A stretch of 64,000 nt of DNA from NORP309 sp964352735 (GTDB lineage: Bacteria; Pseudomonadota; Gammaproteobacteria; Xanthomonadales; Marinicellaceae): positions 1 to 64,000 of the forward strand of contig CAYGTC010000014.1 in the NCBI GenBank assembly GCA_964352735.1. Direction: 5' to 3'. The position numbers were made by a program, and so were the translations under genes. The notes beneath the pieces were generated by a model that worked only from the letters and a program-made list of their open reading frames with translations, ran no database searches and was not told the DNA's origin. The first letter of the stretch is position 1; every line of letters starts with the position of its first letter. Positions 17,979 to 25,718 of this stretch are shown here, piece after piece.

Positions 17979-19121
17979 ATGCGCTTTCCAGATAAACTAC
18001 AAAAAAAACTAGATGAAAGGATCAACACAAAAAGTTTAAGAAACTTGCCCACTCGAATTTCTCTGGTTGATTTCTCTTCCAATGACTATTTGGGATTGGC
18101 AAGATCATCTAGTATTTTCAATGATGCTCACCAGTATTTATTGGAAAATAACTTATTGGAAAATGGCTCAACCGGCTCAAGACTTTTATCTGGTAACCAT
18201 GACCTTTATGGCCTTGTAGAAAAGACATTAAAAAGCATTCATCAATCGCCAGCTGCACTGATTTACAACTCTGGATATGATGCCAATGTGGGTTTTCTCA
18301 GCTGTATTGCCACACGAGATGATGTGATCCTTTATGACCAATTGAGCCATGCCTCCATTCGCGATGCTTTACAATTATCTCAGGCAAAATCCTTTTCTTT
18401 TAAACACAATGATTTGCACCATTTACAAAAAAAACTCACAAAACATTGTCATAAGACTGAAAAAAAAGAAGTTTATGTCGTCACTGAAAGTATTTTTTCC
18501 ATGGATGGTGATGCTCCAGACTTAAAAGAGATGCTCAATATGTGTGAGCGATATGGCGCCAAATTAATCCTTGATGAAGCCCATGCATTGGGTGTATTCG
18601 ATTGGGGCTTGGCACAAGAACAAAACATTCATCAACGTATTTTTGCCCGAATCATGACTTTTGGCAAAGGTCTCGGTTGTCACGGTGCAGCCATATTGGG
18701 CAGTCAGTCACTGATACAATATTTAACCAACTACTCACGATCATTCATCTACACCACAGCGCTGCCACCACACAGCTTGAGTACCATTTTATCTGCCTAT
18801 CAACACTTGCAAAAAATCATAGATGAAACACAAAGCACCAAACTTCATGACAACATTAAACTGTTCCGTGACACGTATAAAAAACTGGGTTTGACTGCGC
18901 ATTTCATTGATAGCCACTCTGCGATTCAAAGTTGTGTTATTTCTGAAAATAAACAGGTAAAATTACTATCAGAACATTTACGACAACATAATTATGATGT
19001 CAAGGCCATCTTGGCACCAACTGTTCCACAGGGTCAAGAACGGTTGCGTTTTTGTCTGCACAGCTTCAATACACAATCAGACATTGAGCAAGTATTAACG
19101 ATATTAAAAAAACAACTCTGA
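17979..19121 (+). CDS. bioF: 8-amino-7-oxononanoate synthase BioF
   Basis: 380 residues. A PLP enzyme that condenses a pimeloyl thioester (ACP or CoA) with alanine to form 8-amino-7-oxononanoate, the first ring-building step of biotin. Evidence is DFSSNDYLGL (31-40), TGSRLLSGNH (65-74), LDEAHALGVF (198-207) and the PLP lysine K230 in TFGKGLGCHGA. The sequence style (MRFPDKLQKKL start, ARIMTFGKGLGCHGAAILGS) resembles Bacteroidetes BioF from memory. No good ribosome-binding site precedes the ATG; the overlapping upstream frame may couple translation. First gene of bioF-bioD-bioA-ketosynthase-bioB. Confidence 0.93.
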   Translation: MRFPDKLQKKLDERINTKSLRNLPTRISLVDFSSNDYLGLARSSSIFNDAHQYLLENNLLENGSTGSRLLSGNHDLYGLVEKTLKSIHQSPAALIYNSGYDANVGFLSCIATRDDVILYDQLSHASIRDALQLSQAKSFSFKHNDLHHLQKKLTKHCHKTEKKEVYVVTESIFSMDGDAPDLKEMLNMCERYGAKLILDEAHALGVFDWGLAQEQNIHQRIFARIMTFGKGLGCHGAAILGSQSLIQYLTNYSRSFIYTTALPPHSLSTILSAYQHLQKIIDETQSTKLHDNIKLFRDTYKKLGLTAHFIDSHSAIQSCVISENKQVKLLSEHLRQHNYDVKAILAPTVPQGQERLRFCLHSFNTQSDIEQVLTILKKQL

Positions 19122-19128
19122 TACCAAT

Positions 19129-19752
19129 ATGAACATGACAAAAAAAATTTTCATCACAGGCATAGGTACATCAGTTGGTAAAACACTTGTCTCGGCCATC
19201 GTTTGCCAGTCTTTGGGTGCCGATTATTGGAAACCAATCCAGGCAGGCGACCTTGACCATGGTGATAAACATGAGGTCGCCTCATTAATCAGCAATTCAC
19301 ACTGTTTTATTCACCCAAATCAATTTGCCCTCAACTCACCAATGAGCCCCCATGCTGCTGCTGAAATTGATAAAGTTCAGATATCGGCTGATCTGATCAA
19401 ACGACCCACAACCAATAATCACTTAGTCATTGAAGGTGCTGGAGGTCTTTTGGTCCCTATCAATGAAAAAGAAACCATTATGGATTTGATCGAACCAGAT
19501 GATCATGTCATCGTGGTTTCAAGACACTATCTGGGCAGCATCAATCACAGTCTTATGACCATCGGGTTGCTCCAACAAGCACAGTTGCGAGTGTCGCTCA
19601 TTTTTAATGGAGAAGAAAATCCGGCCACAGAGACCGTGATTAAAAAAATGACCAACGTCAATGTCATTGGACGCATTGATGAACATTCATGTGTTGATAA
19701 AAAAATGGTCAATCATTATGCTTCAATCTTTCATGAGGCCTTATCTCAATGA
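19129..19752 (+). CDS. bioD: ATP-dependent dethiobiotin synthetase BioD
   Basis: 207 residues. It carboxylates 7,8-diaminononanoate with CO2 and ATP to close the ureido ring of dethiobiotin. The P-loop variant GIGTSVGKT is at residues 11-19. YWKPIQAGD (31-40 region) and EGAGGLLVPI are the family motifs for diamine and nucleotide binding. The start could be either ATG at 19129 or 19135. It lies 7 nt after bioF and overlaps bioA by 4 nt, hence one transcript. Confidence 0.92.
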   Translation: MNMTKKIFITGIGTSVGKTLVSAIVCQSLGADYWKPIQAGDLDHGDKHEVASLISNSHCFIHPNQFALNSPMSPHAAAEIDKVQISADLIKRPTTNNHLVIEGAGGLLVPINEKETIMDLIEPDDHVIVVSRHYLGSINHSLMTIGLLQQAQLRVSLIFNGEENPATETVIKKMTNVNVIGRIDEHSCVDKKMVNHYASIFHEALSQ

Positions 19753-21038
19753 CAAATTTAAGCCAAAGAGATCAAAAACATTTGTGGCATCCATTAACAC
19801 AGCATCAAACCACAAATGGTTTCATGCCCATCGTTAAAGCCAAAGGGGCCGTGCTTTATGATGAGCAGGGCCAATCATATATTGATGGCATTGCATCTTG
19901 GTATACATGTATGTATGGTCATTGTAACGATACCATAATTAAAAAGGTCAGCGAGCAAATGCAGCAGCTGGACCAAGTGGTTTTTGCCGGATTTACCCAT
20001 CAGCCCGCGATCGAGCTTTCAGAACAACTGATGGAAATATTACCCGAGAATCAACAAAAGGTTTTTTTCTCTGATAACGGTTCAACCGCCAATGAAGTGG
20101 CGATCAAAATGGCCATTCAGTATCACCACAATCATGGCAAAAAAGCCAATACCATTATTGCCTTTGAAAATGCTTTTCATGGTGATACATTTGGCGCCAT
20201 GTCTGCCTCTGGATTATCTGTTTATAATGGCCCATTTACTGAGTTCTTTATTGATGTCAAACGCATTGCTGTGCCCAATAAAGACAACTTCCATCAAGTA
20301 CTACAACAACTACAATCCATAATAAAAAACAATGATGTGGCCGCATTTATCTATGAGCCATTGGTACAAGGTGCCAATGCCATGCACATGTATGATGGCC
20401 AATACCTTGATGAAATCTTAAAAATTTGCCAACAACATCACATCATCAACATTGCTGATGAAGTGATGACTGGATTTGGCAAAACCGGAAAAAACTTTGC
20501 CTCAGACTGGATACCAACCCAACCAGACATGCTCTGTTTATCAAAAGCCCTGACTGCGGGTTTGGTACCGATGGCCATAACCAGTTGTACGCAAAAAATT
20601 TACGATGCCTTTTTATCAGAGTCTGTTGAGCAAGCCTTTTTTCATGCACACACCTATACAGCCAACCCCATTGCATGCAAAGCCGCATCAGCAGGATTGG
20701 ACTTATTGAAAGGCGATGAAATACAACACAGTATCAAACGCATCGTAAATGCACACCAAGCCTTTGATAAAACCATTAGAGACTTGCCATATTTTGAAAG
20801 CACAGTTGTCAATACACGACAATTGGGAATCATCTATGCACTGGATTTGAAAATCAGCATGAACAGATATGGCAACCAACGTCAAAAGATCTATGACTTT
20901 TTCATGGATAAAGGCATTTGTTTAAGACCATTGGGCAATACCATTTATCTGGTGCCACCTTTTGTCATTACAGATGACCAATTACAAAAAATATACAAGG
21001 CCATTATTGAACTGTTAACGGATATTTCACGCTCATGA
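19749..21038 (+). CDS. bioA: Adenosylmethionine-8-amino-7-oxononanoate aminotransferase BioA
   Basis: 429 residues, normal size. This PLP enzyme uses SAM as amino donor to make 7,8-diaminopelargonate. Visible are HLWHPLTQH (11-19), DGIASWYTCMYGH near 46-58, the GSTANEVAIKMA helix, the cofactor Asp in ADEVMTGFGKTG (237), and the PLP lysine K266 in CLSKALTAG. It overlaps bioD upstream (ATGA) and the ketosynthase downstream (4 nt). Confidence 0.93.
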   Translation: MTNLSQRDQKHLWHPLTQHQTTNGFMPIVKAKGAVLYDEQGQSYIDGIASWYTCMYGHCNDTIIKKVSEQMQQLDQVVFAGFTHQPAIELSEQLMEILPENQQKVFFSDNGSTANEVAIKMAIQYHHNHGKKANTIIAFENAFHGDTFGAMSASGLSVYNGPFTEFFIDVKRIAVPNKDNFHQVLQQLQSIIKNNDVAAFIYEPLVQGANAMHMYDGQYLDEILKICQQHHIINIADEVMTGFGKTGKNFASDWIPTQPDMLCLSKALTAGLVPMAITSCTQKIYDAFLSESVEQAFFHAHTYTANPIACKAASAGLDLLKGDEIQHSIKRIVNAHQAFDKTIRDLPYFESTVVNTRQLGIIYALDLKISMNRYGNQRQKIYDFFMDKGICLRPLGNTIYLVPPFVITDDQLQKIYKAIIELLTDISRS

Positions 21039-22213
21039 TAACACAGCCTATTGCCATCACTGCCTGTGCTTCTTTATCAGCATTAGGCAGCAATGAAAAT
21101 GATATTTGGCAACATTATCTTAACCCTGAGCATCATGTCAGTGTCTCTGAGTTTAAGCAATTGGTGTGCCAAATTCCGCAACAAGACAAACAGCAAATTC
21201 AACAATTGGCGTTCAATAACAAGAAATATAAATCTCTTGATCAATCAGTACTTTATGCACTTTATGCCGCTAGAAAAGCTTATCAACAAGCCAAATGGCA
21301 GAGCAAACAAGCTTTTGGCATCAACATTGGTTCATCTCGGGGCGCAACTGGTTTATTTGAAAAATACCACAGCGACTTTATTGCTGAAAAAAAACTCAGT
21401 GCATTAAGTTCACCAACCACGACATTGGGTAACATTTCCTCATGGATTGCTCATGATTTACAAACACAAAAAAGCACCATAGGGCCTGTGATCAGTCATT
21501 CTATTACCTGCTCTTCTGCACTACACGCCATCATTAATGCCTGTGCCTGGTTACAATCAGGCATGTGTCGTCAATTTATGGTTGGCGGCAGTGAAGCACC
21601 ATTAACGCCTTTCACTGTAGCTCAAATGCAGGCACTGGGTGTCTATGCAAATAATGAACACAAGCAAAAATACCCATGCAAAGCGCTTGATTTGGACAAA
21701 CAACACAATGGTATGATTTTAGGAGAAGGTGCAGCCATCGCCTGTCTTGATCTTGAAGCAGCCGATACTGATGCACTGGCTTATATTGAAGGCATTGGTT
21801 ATGCAACAGAAATTTTACAGCACAATACATCCATATCCAGTAATGCCCAATGCCTTCAACAATCCATGTTAATGGCTGTAGACCAACATGATCTGAACGA
21901 CATTGATGTGATCATTACCCATACGCCCGGGACAATCAAGGGTGACCAGGCAGAAATTACTGCGATAAAGCACATATTTGGCCAAAATACCCCGGCAATT
22001 ACAACAAATAAATGGAAACTTGGACATACCCTAGCCACCAGTGGTATGCTCAGTATAGAATTAGCACTTTTGATGTACAAACATCAAAAATTTATCCCAG
22101 TGCCATTTATCACGCATCAAAAACAACCACAACGGTTGAAATATATCTTGGTGAATGCAGTGGGATTTGGGGGCAATGCTGCCAGTATATTATTACGTAC
22201 AGCACATGAATAA
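21035..22213 (+). CDS. Beta-ketoacyl-ACP synthase (FabF-like) inside the biotin operon
   Basis: 392 residues of the thiolase-like condensing enzyme fold. The full decarboxylating triad is present: C159 in SITCSSALHA, H296 in ITHTPGT and H331 in WKLGHTLATSG. Lys302 follows H296. Compared with housekeeping FabF the sequence is divergent and lacks the usual N-terminal RRVVVTG. It is coupled to bioA by a 4-nt overlap and sits 18 nt before bioB. Condensing enzymes occur in biotin clusters of Bacteroidetes; a role in building the pimeloyl chain is inferred from context. bioC and bioH are not in this window. Confidence 0.85.
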   Translation: MITQPIAITACASLSALGSNENDIWQHYLNPEHHVSVSEFKQLVCQIPQQDKQQIQQLAFNNKKYKSLDQSVLYALYAARKAYQQAKWQSKQAFGINIGSSRGATGLFEKYHSDFIAEKKLSALSSPTTTLGNISSWIAHDLQTQKSTIGPVISHSITCSSALHAIINACAWLQSGMCRQFMVGGSEAPLTPFTVAQMQALGVYANNEHKQKYPCKALDLDKQHNGMILGEGAAIACLDLEAADTDALAYIEGIGYATEILQHNTSISSNAQCLQQSMLMAVDQHDLNDIDVIITHTPGTIKGDQAEITAIKHIFGQNTPAITTNKWKLGHTLATSGMLSIELALLMYKHQKFIPVPFITHQKQPQRLKYILVNAVGFGGNAASILLRTAHE

Positions 22214-22231
22214 CGACACAAGAATACACTT

Positions 22232-23326
22232 ATGAATGAAATCAGACACAACTGGACAACCCAGGAAATAATGGACATCTATCAATTGCCGTTGATGGAT
22301 TTAATGCACAAAGCCGCACAAGTGCACAGAGCACAACACGACCCCAATGTGGTCCAAGTCTCAACATTGGTATCCATCAAAACTGGCGGCTGTCCGGAAG
22401 ACTGCGGTTACTGCCCACAAGCGGCCAGATACCACACCAACTTGGAGGGCAATGCCTTGATGGCTGTCGAAGCCGTTAAACAAAAAGCCGAACAAGCCAA
22501 GGCTGCTGGCAGCTCACGAGTTTGTATGGGTGCCGCATGGCGAAACGTCAAAGATGGACCAGAGTTTGATCAAGTATTGGAAATGGTCAGAACCATCAAT
22601 AAAATGGAAATGGAAGTTTGTTGCACATTGGGCATGATCACTGAAAACCAGGCACAACGTCTGGCAGAAGCTGGTTTATATGCTTATAATCACAATATTG
22701 ACAGTTCGAAAGAATATTACGAAGAAGTCATTTCTACCAGAGGTTTTGAAGACCGTTTGCAAACCATTGAGAATGTTCGTAAAACCAACGTAACAGTCTG
22801 CTCAGGCGGCATCATTGGTATGGGTGAATCAACAAAAGACAGAGCGGGTATGCTAGTGGCTTTAAGTACTTTAGATCCCCAACCCGAATCTGTACCCATC
22901 AATGCTTTAGTAGCCGTTGAAGGTACACCACTGGAAGATCAAGAGCCAGTTGATGTCTGGGACATGGTCCGCATGGTAGCCACCACAAGGATTGTCATGC
23001 CACACACACAAGTGCGCTTGTCTGCTGGTAGAAAACAAATGAGCAAAGAAGGCCAAGCCATGTGCTTTTATGTAGGTGCCAACTCCATTTTTGCTGGTGA
23101 CAAACTGTTGACCACAGAGAACCCATCAGTTGATGAAGACGCTCAATTGTTTGAGGCATTGGGACTCAAGCCACAAAAACCGTTTTTGAAACACGTACAC
23201 CCACAAACTGTTGAAGCACAAGATTCACAATTCACAGAACTGGGTGAGAAGCCCAAATGGAGCCGCCCTGGTCACACCATTGAACGAAACAAACAAGCAC
23301 AAGCCAAAGCGCGATTGAATGGTTAA
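22232..23326 (+). CDS. bioB: Biotin synthase BioB (Bacteroidetes-like long form)
   Basis: 364 residues. A radical SAM enzyme that inserts sulfur into dethiobiotin. The radical SAM [4Fe-4S] cysteines are C54, C58 and C61 (GGCPEDCGYCPQ). Further motifs are SSRVCMGAAWR, EVCCTLGM, YNHNIDSS and the late RLSAGR. A C-terminal extension containing GEKPKWSRPGHTIERN matches, from memory, BioB of Flavobacteriia rather than the shorter form usual in gammaproteobacteria. Last gene of the operon; a hairpin terminator follows at 23356-23389. Confidence 0.95.
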   Translation: MNEIRHNWTTQEIMDIYQLPLMDLMHKAAQVHRAQHDPNVVQVSTLVSIKTGGCPEDCGYCPQAARYHTNLEGNALMAVEAVKQKAEQAKAAGSSRVCMGAAWRNVKDGPEFDQVLEMVRTINKMEMEVCCTLGMITENQAQRLAEAGLYAYNHNIDSSKEYYEEVISTRGFEDRLQTIENVRKTNVTVCSGGIIGMGESTKDRAGMLVALSTLDPQPESVPINALVAVEGTPLEDQEPVDVWDMVRMVATTRIVMPHTQVRLSAGRKQMSKEGQAMCFYVGANSIFAGDKLLTTENPSVDEDAQLFEALGLKPQKPFLKHVHPQTVEAQDSQFTELGEKPKWSRPGHTIERNKQAQAKARLNG

Positions 23327-23355
23327 TCTGATTTAATCAATCTCAACCCCAAATC

Positions 23356-23389
23356 AAAGCCAGTGAATATAACAATTCATTGGCTTTTT
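23356..23389 (+). terminator. Terminator of the biotin operon
   Basis: 13-bp stem (23356-23368 with 23375-23387, one G-U pair; core AAAGCCA/TGGCTTT), 6-nt loop, ending in TTTTT. It lies 30 nt after the bioB stop. Confidence 0.75.
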
Positions 23390-23562
23390 ACATTATGGAC
23401 AGAATTAAACCCAAGAACGTCGCCAAAATCATTTGACCAGTCAGTTGCTAAGCAAAACTGGCTTCCCAATTATCAATAAAAAAACAATATGCCAATAAAA
23501 CAGAGGGCTTACCTATAGCCAAATAAACCATAAAATCGGATTTTAAGCCTTAATTACCATAA

Positions 23563-23602
23563 AATCTTCCCTAATCTTCCCTGCTCTTCCCTAATCTTCC
23601 CT
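23563..23602. repeat. Four tandem copies of a 10-bp repeat
   Basis: AATCTTCCCT is repeated at 23563, 23573, 23583 (as GCTCTTCCCT) and 23593. The array lies about 65 bp upstream of the first small secreted-protein gene and about 30 bp before a TATAAT box (23634-23639). It could be a regulator array or a simple slippage repeat. Confidence 0.8.
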
Positions 23603-23668
23603 AAAAAAGACTTAAGTTATTTATTATCATTTTTATAATGGAAACACTTCAATTAATTAGGAAAAAAC

Positions 23669-23899
23669 ATGAAAAAATTAATATTTGCAACATTATTTGC
23701 CTCTACATTGTCGTTTGATAGCAAAGCAGACTTTGTTATTTGTGTCCATAACTCAGGCACAGGAAATCCACACTATGAATCTTGGCATACCAGTTTTCCT
23801 GATGGTGATATGGATAGCTCTTGGGCTGCTGAACAGGCATGTATGGATAACGGCGGTATGGCATATCTTGGAGAAGGCGACTTAATAACTTACAGATAA
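23669..23899 (+). CDS. Small secreted protein, first of a tandem paralogous pair
   Basis: 76 residues with a signal peptide (MKKLIFATLFASTLSFDSKA, cleavage after A20) and a mature part of about 56 residues. Two cysteines (in VICVH and EQACMDNGG) would form one disulfide. A conserved core is shared with the next gene: H-N-S-x-T-x-N-P-H-[YF]-E-S-W, then x-x-A-C-x-[DN]-N-G-G. The ribosome-binding site TTAGGAAAA is well placed. No known family is recognised; it could be a secreted effector, inhibitor or structural peptide. Confidence 0.7.
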   Translation: MKKLIFATLFASTLSFDSKADFVICVHNSGTGNPHYESWHTSFPDGDMDSSWAAEQACMDNGGMAYLGEGDLITYR

Positions 23900-23965
23900 T
23901 ATAGATACTATTTCATCACATAAACATTTAATTAACTTTTAGCACTTAAACATTAGGAGTAAATC

Positions 23966-24193
23966 ATGAAAAAATTAATATTAACAGTATTGTTCGCATC
24001 GACATTGTCGTTTGATAGCCAAGCATATGTCATCTATTGTGAACACAACTCAAACACAGAAAATCCGCATTTTGAATCATGGGCAACCACTTTTCCAGCT
24101 AATGACTCTCAGAGCTATTCGAACGCTTGGGATGCATGTTTCAATAATGGCGGCATAATACACGAAGGGTTTGAACCTGGCGATTTGCGATAA
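23966..24193 (+). CDS. Small secreted protein, second of the tandem pair
   Basis: 75 residues, a clear paralogue of the gene 66 nt upstream: same signal peptide pattern (ASTLSFDSQA), the same two cysteines (in IYCEH and DACFNNGG) and the core EHNSNTENPHFESW. TTAGGAGT provides a strong ribosome-binding site. The two mature parts share about half of their residues by eye, so the duplication is not very recent. The function is unknown. A perfect hairpin follows at 24228-24265. Confidence 0.7.
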   Translation: MKKLILTVLFASTLSFDSQAYVIYCEHNSNTENPHFESWATTFPANDSQSYSNAWDACFNNGGIIHEGFEPGDLR

Positions 24194-24227
24194 AACCACC
24201 CACCCTTTATCACTTCAAATGACCAAA

Positions 24228-24265
24228 ATCAATGGGGTCATAAACATTCATACGACCCCATTGAT
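24228..24265. terminator. Hairpin between convergent genes
   Basis: Perfect 12-bp inverted repeat (ATCAATGGGGTC at 24228-24239 with its complement at 24254-24265), 14-nt loop. On the minus strand it is followed by TTTTGG, so it can end rtcB transcripts. It may also stop the small-peptide transcript. Confidence 0.6.
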
Positions 24266-24275
24266 ATTATAGGTA

Positions 24276-25478
24276 TCAACCTTTCACACACACCACTTGC
24301 TTTAATGTGTGAACAATTTCAACAAGGTCTGCTTGAGCTTTCATGACATCATCAATGTTTTTGTACGCTTTGGGCGTTTCGTCAATCACGTCTTTATCTT
24401 TTCGACACTCTACGCCTTGGGTGGCATCGATGTGGTCTTGCAAAGTAAAGATTTTTTTCGCTTTGGTACGGCTCATCACACGACCTGCGCCATGTGAACA
24501 CGAACAAAACGAATCTTCATTACCCAATCCACGTACAATGAAAGACCTGGCCCCCATTGAACCCGGAATGATACCGTAATCATCCAAACGGGCTCTTACC
24601 GCACCTTTACGAGTCACAATCACATTGGATCCAAAGTGGTTTTCTCTGGAAATATAATTGTGGTGACAATTGATGGCCTTTTTTTCCACTGAAAATGCTG
24701 GCAAATGCTTTTGCAAAGCACCCAATACCAACTCCATCATCAACTGACGATTTTGCGCAGCGTAATTTTGCGCCCATTCTACCCATTCAACATATTGATC
24801 AAAATGCTGTGTCCCTTCACTCAAGTAAGACAGGTTGCTATCAGTCAAATTGATGTGATGGATACGCATGTCTTGTTTGGCTTTTTCAATAAAATATCGA
24901 CCAATAATGTTACCGATACCACGAGAACCCGAATGTAACATCGCCCAAACATCATTATTTTCATCCAGACACAATTCAATAAAGTGGTTTCCACCACCCA
25001 ATGTACCACATTGCTTCATCACTTTATCTTGCGGATCTTTGGCCATTTTTCCAATATCAGCGTGCTGATCAATCAAGTCTTTGATGTCTTTTTGCCATAC
25101 TTTTTGTTGCCAATCTATCACCGCGCTTGTTTTATGCTGTGCAAAGCCTACAGGTACAGATTTTTCAATTTCAGTCCGAATGGCCGATAAGCTGTCAGGC
25201 AAATCATTGGCGTTAAGTGACAATTTCATCGCCATCATTCCACATCCAATATCCACGCCAACCGCAGCTGGAATCACAGCGCCTTTGGTCGCCACCACAG
25301 AACCCACAGTTGCACCCAGTCCAAAGTGCACATCTGGCATCGCTGCTATGTGTTTAAAGATAAATGGCAGAGATGCAGTATTTTGCAATTGTTTAATGGC
25401 CTCAGGCTCAACAGGCACCCCTTTGGTCCACGCTTTGATAAAGCCTTTTTCGGCATTATAAACTTCATAGTTTCTCAT
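24276..25478 (-). CDS. rtcB: RNA-splicing ligase RtcB
   Basis: 400 residues from ATG 25478, chosen because AAGGAG lies 6-7 nt upstream; a frame extension to 25514 has no such support. RtcB joins RNA 3'-phosphate (or 2',3'-cyclic phosphate) to 5'-OH ends using GTP and Mn2+. Key motifs are MPDVHFGLGATVG, the metal cysteine in VGVDIGCGMMA, GGGNHFIEL, HSGSRGIG, the NCHHNY segment, and the guanylylated histidine in CSHGAGRVMSR. Neither the RtcA cyclase nor the RtcR activator is adjacent. Confidence 0.95.
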   Translation of the reverse strand: MRNYEVYNAEKGFIKAWTKGVPVEPEAIKQLQNTASLPFIFKHIAAMPDVHFGLGATVGSVVATKGAVIPAAVGVDIGCGMMAMKLSLNANDLPDSLSAIRTEIEKSVPVGFAQHKTSAVIDWQQKVWQKDIKDLIDQHADIGKMAKDPQDKVMKQCGTLGGGNHFIELCLDENNDVWAMLHSGSRGIGNIIGRYFIEKAKQDMRIHHINLTDSNLSYLSEGTQHFDQYVEWVEWAQNYAAQNRQLMMELVLGALQKHLPAFSVEKKAINCHHNYISRENHFGSNVIVTRKGAVRARLDDYGIIPGSMGARSFIVRGLGNEDSFCSCSHGAGRVMSRTKAKKIFTLQDHIDATQGVECRKDKDVIDETPKAYKNIDDVMKAQADLVEIVHTLKQVVCVKG

Positions 25479-25529
25479 AATATTCTCCTTGGTAAAGTCA
25501 ACCCAATCAATCATTTAACCGGGCAAAAA

Positions 25530-25555
25530 AAAACCTGGATTTGAGTCCAGGTTTT
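25530..25555 (-). terminator. Terminator of the ExeM/NucH-like nuclease gene
   Basis: Perfect 10-bp stem AAAACCTGGA/TCCAGGTTTT with a 6-nt loop. On the minus strand it runs into nine T residues (complement of 25521-25529), a textbook intrinsic terminator. It lies between the nuclease gene (stop at 25719) and rtcB, separating their transcription. Confidence 0.8.
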
Positions 25556-25589
25556 ATCAATTAAACACAATGTATTCAACAAAACCTAG

Positions 25590-25631
25590 ACACAAACGCC
25601 CCTATCACTGCCCCAGTGATATGCGTTGTGT
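25590..25631. other. Imperfect 16-bp hairpin upstream of rtcB
   Basis: Outer arm ACACAAACGC (25590-25599) pairs with GCGTTGTGT (25623-25631) with one bulge; inner arm ATCACTG (25604-25610) pairs with CAGTGAT (25614-25620). There is an internal loop between the arms and a 3-nt apical loop. It is followed by no T tract. It could be a structured RNA element in the trailer of the nuclease mRNA. Confidence 0.4.
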
Positions 25632-25718
25632 ATTTGTAAATTTAGGTTTTTCATGTTTATATTCTGTTCGTAGTATTCATTAAATTTCGTCGTATTAAAT
25701 ATCATCATTGGTGAAATG

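Noticed and set aside
23563..23602. CRISPR array.
   Set aside because: The repeats are 10 bp without spacers, and no cas gene is in the window.
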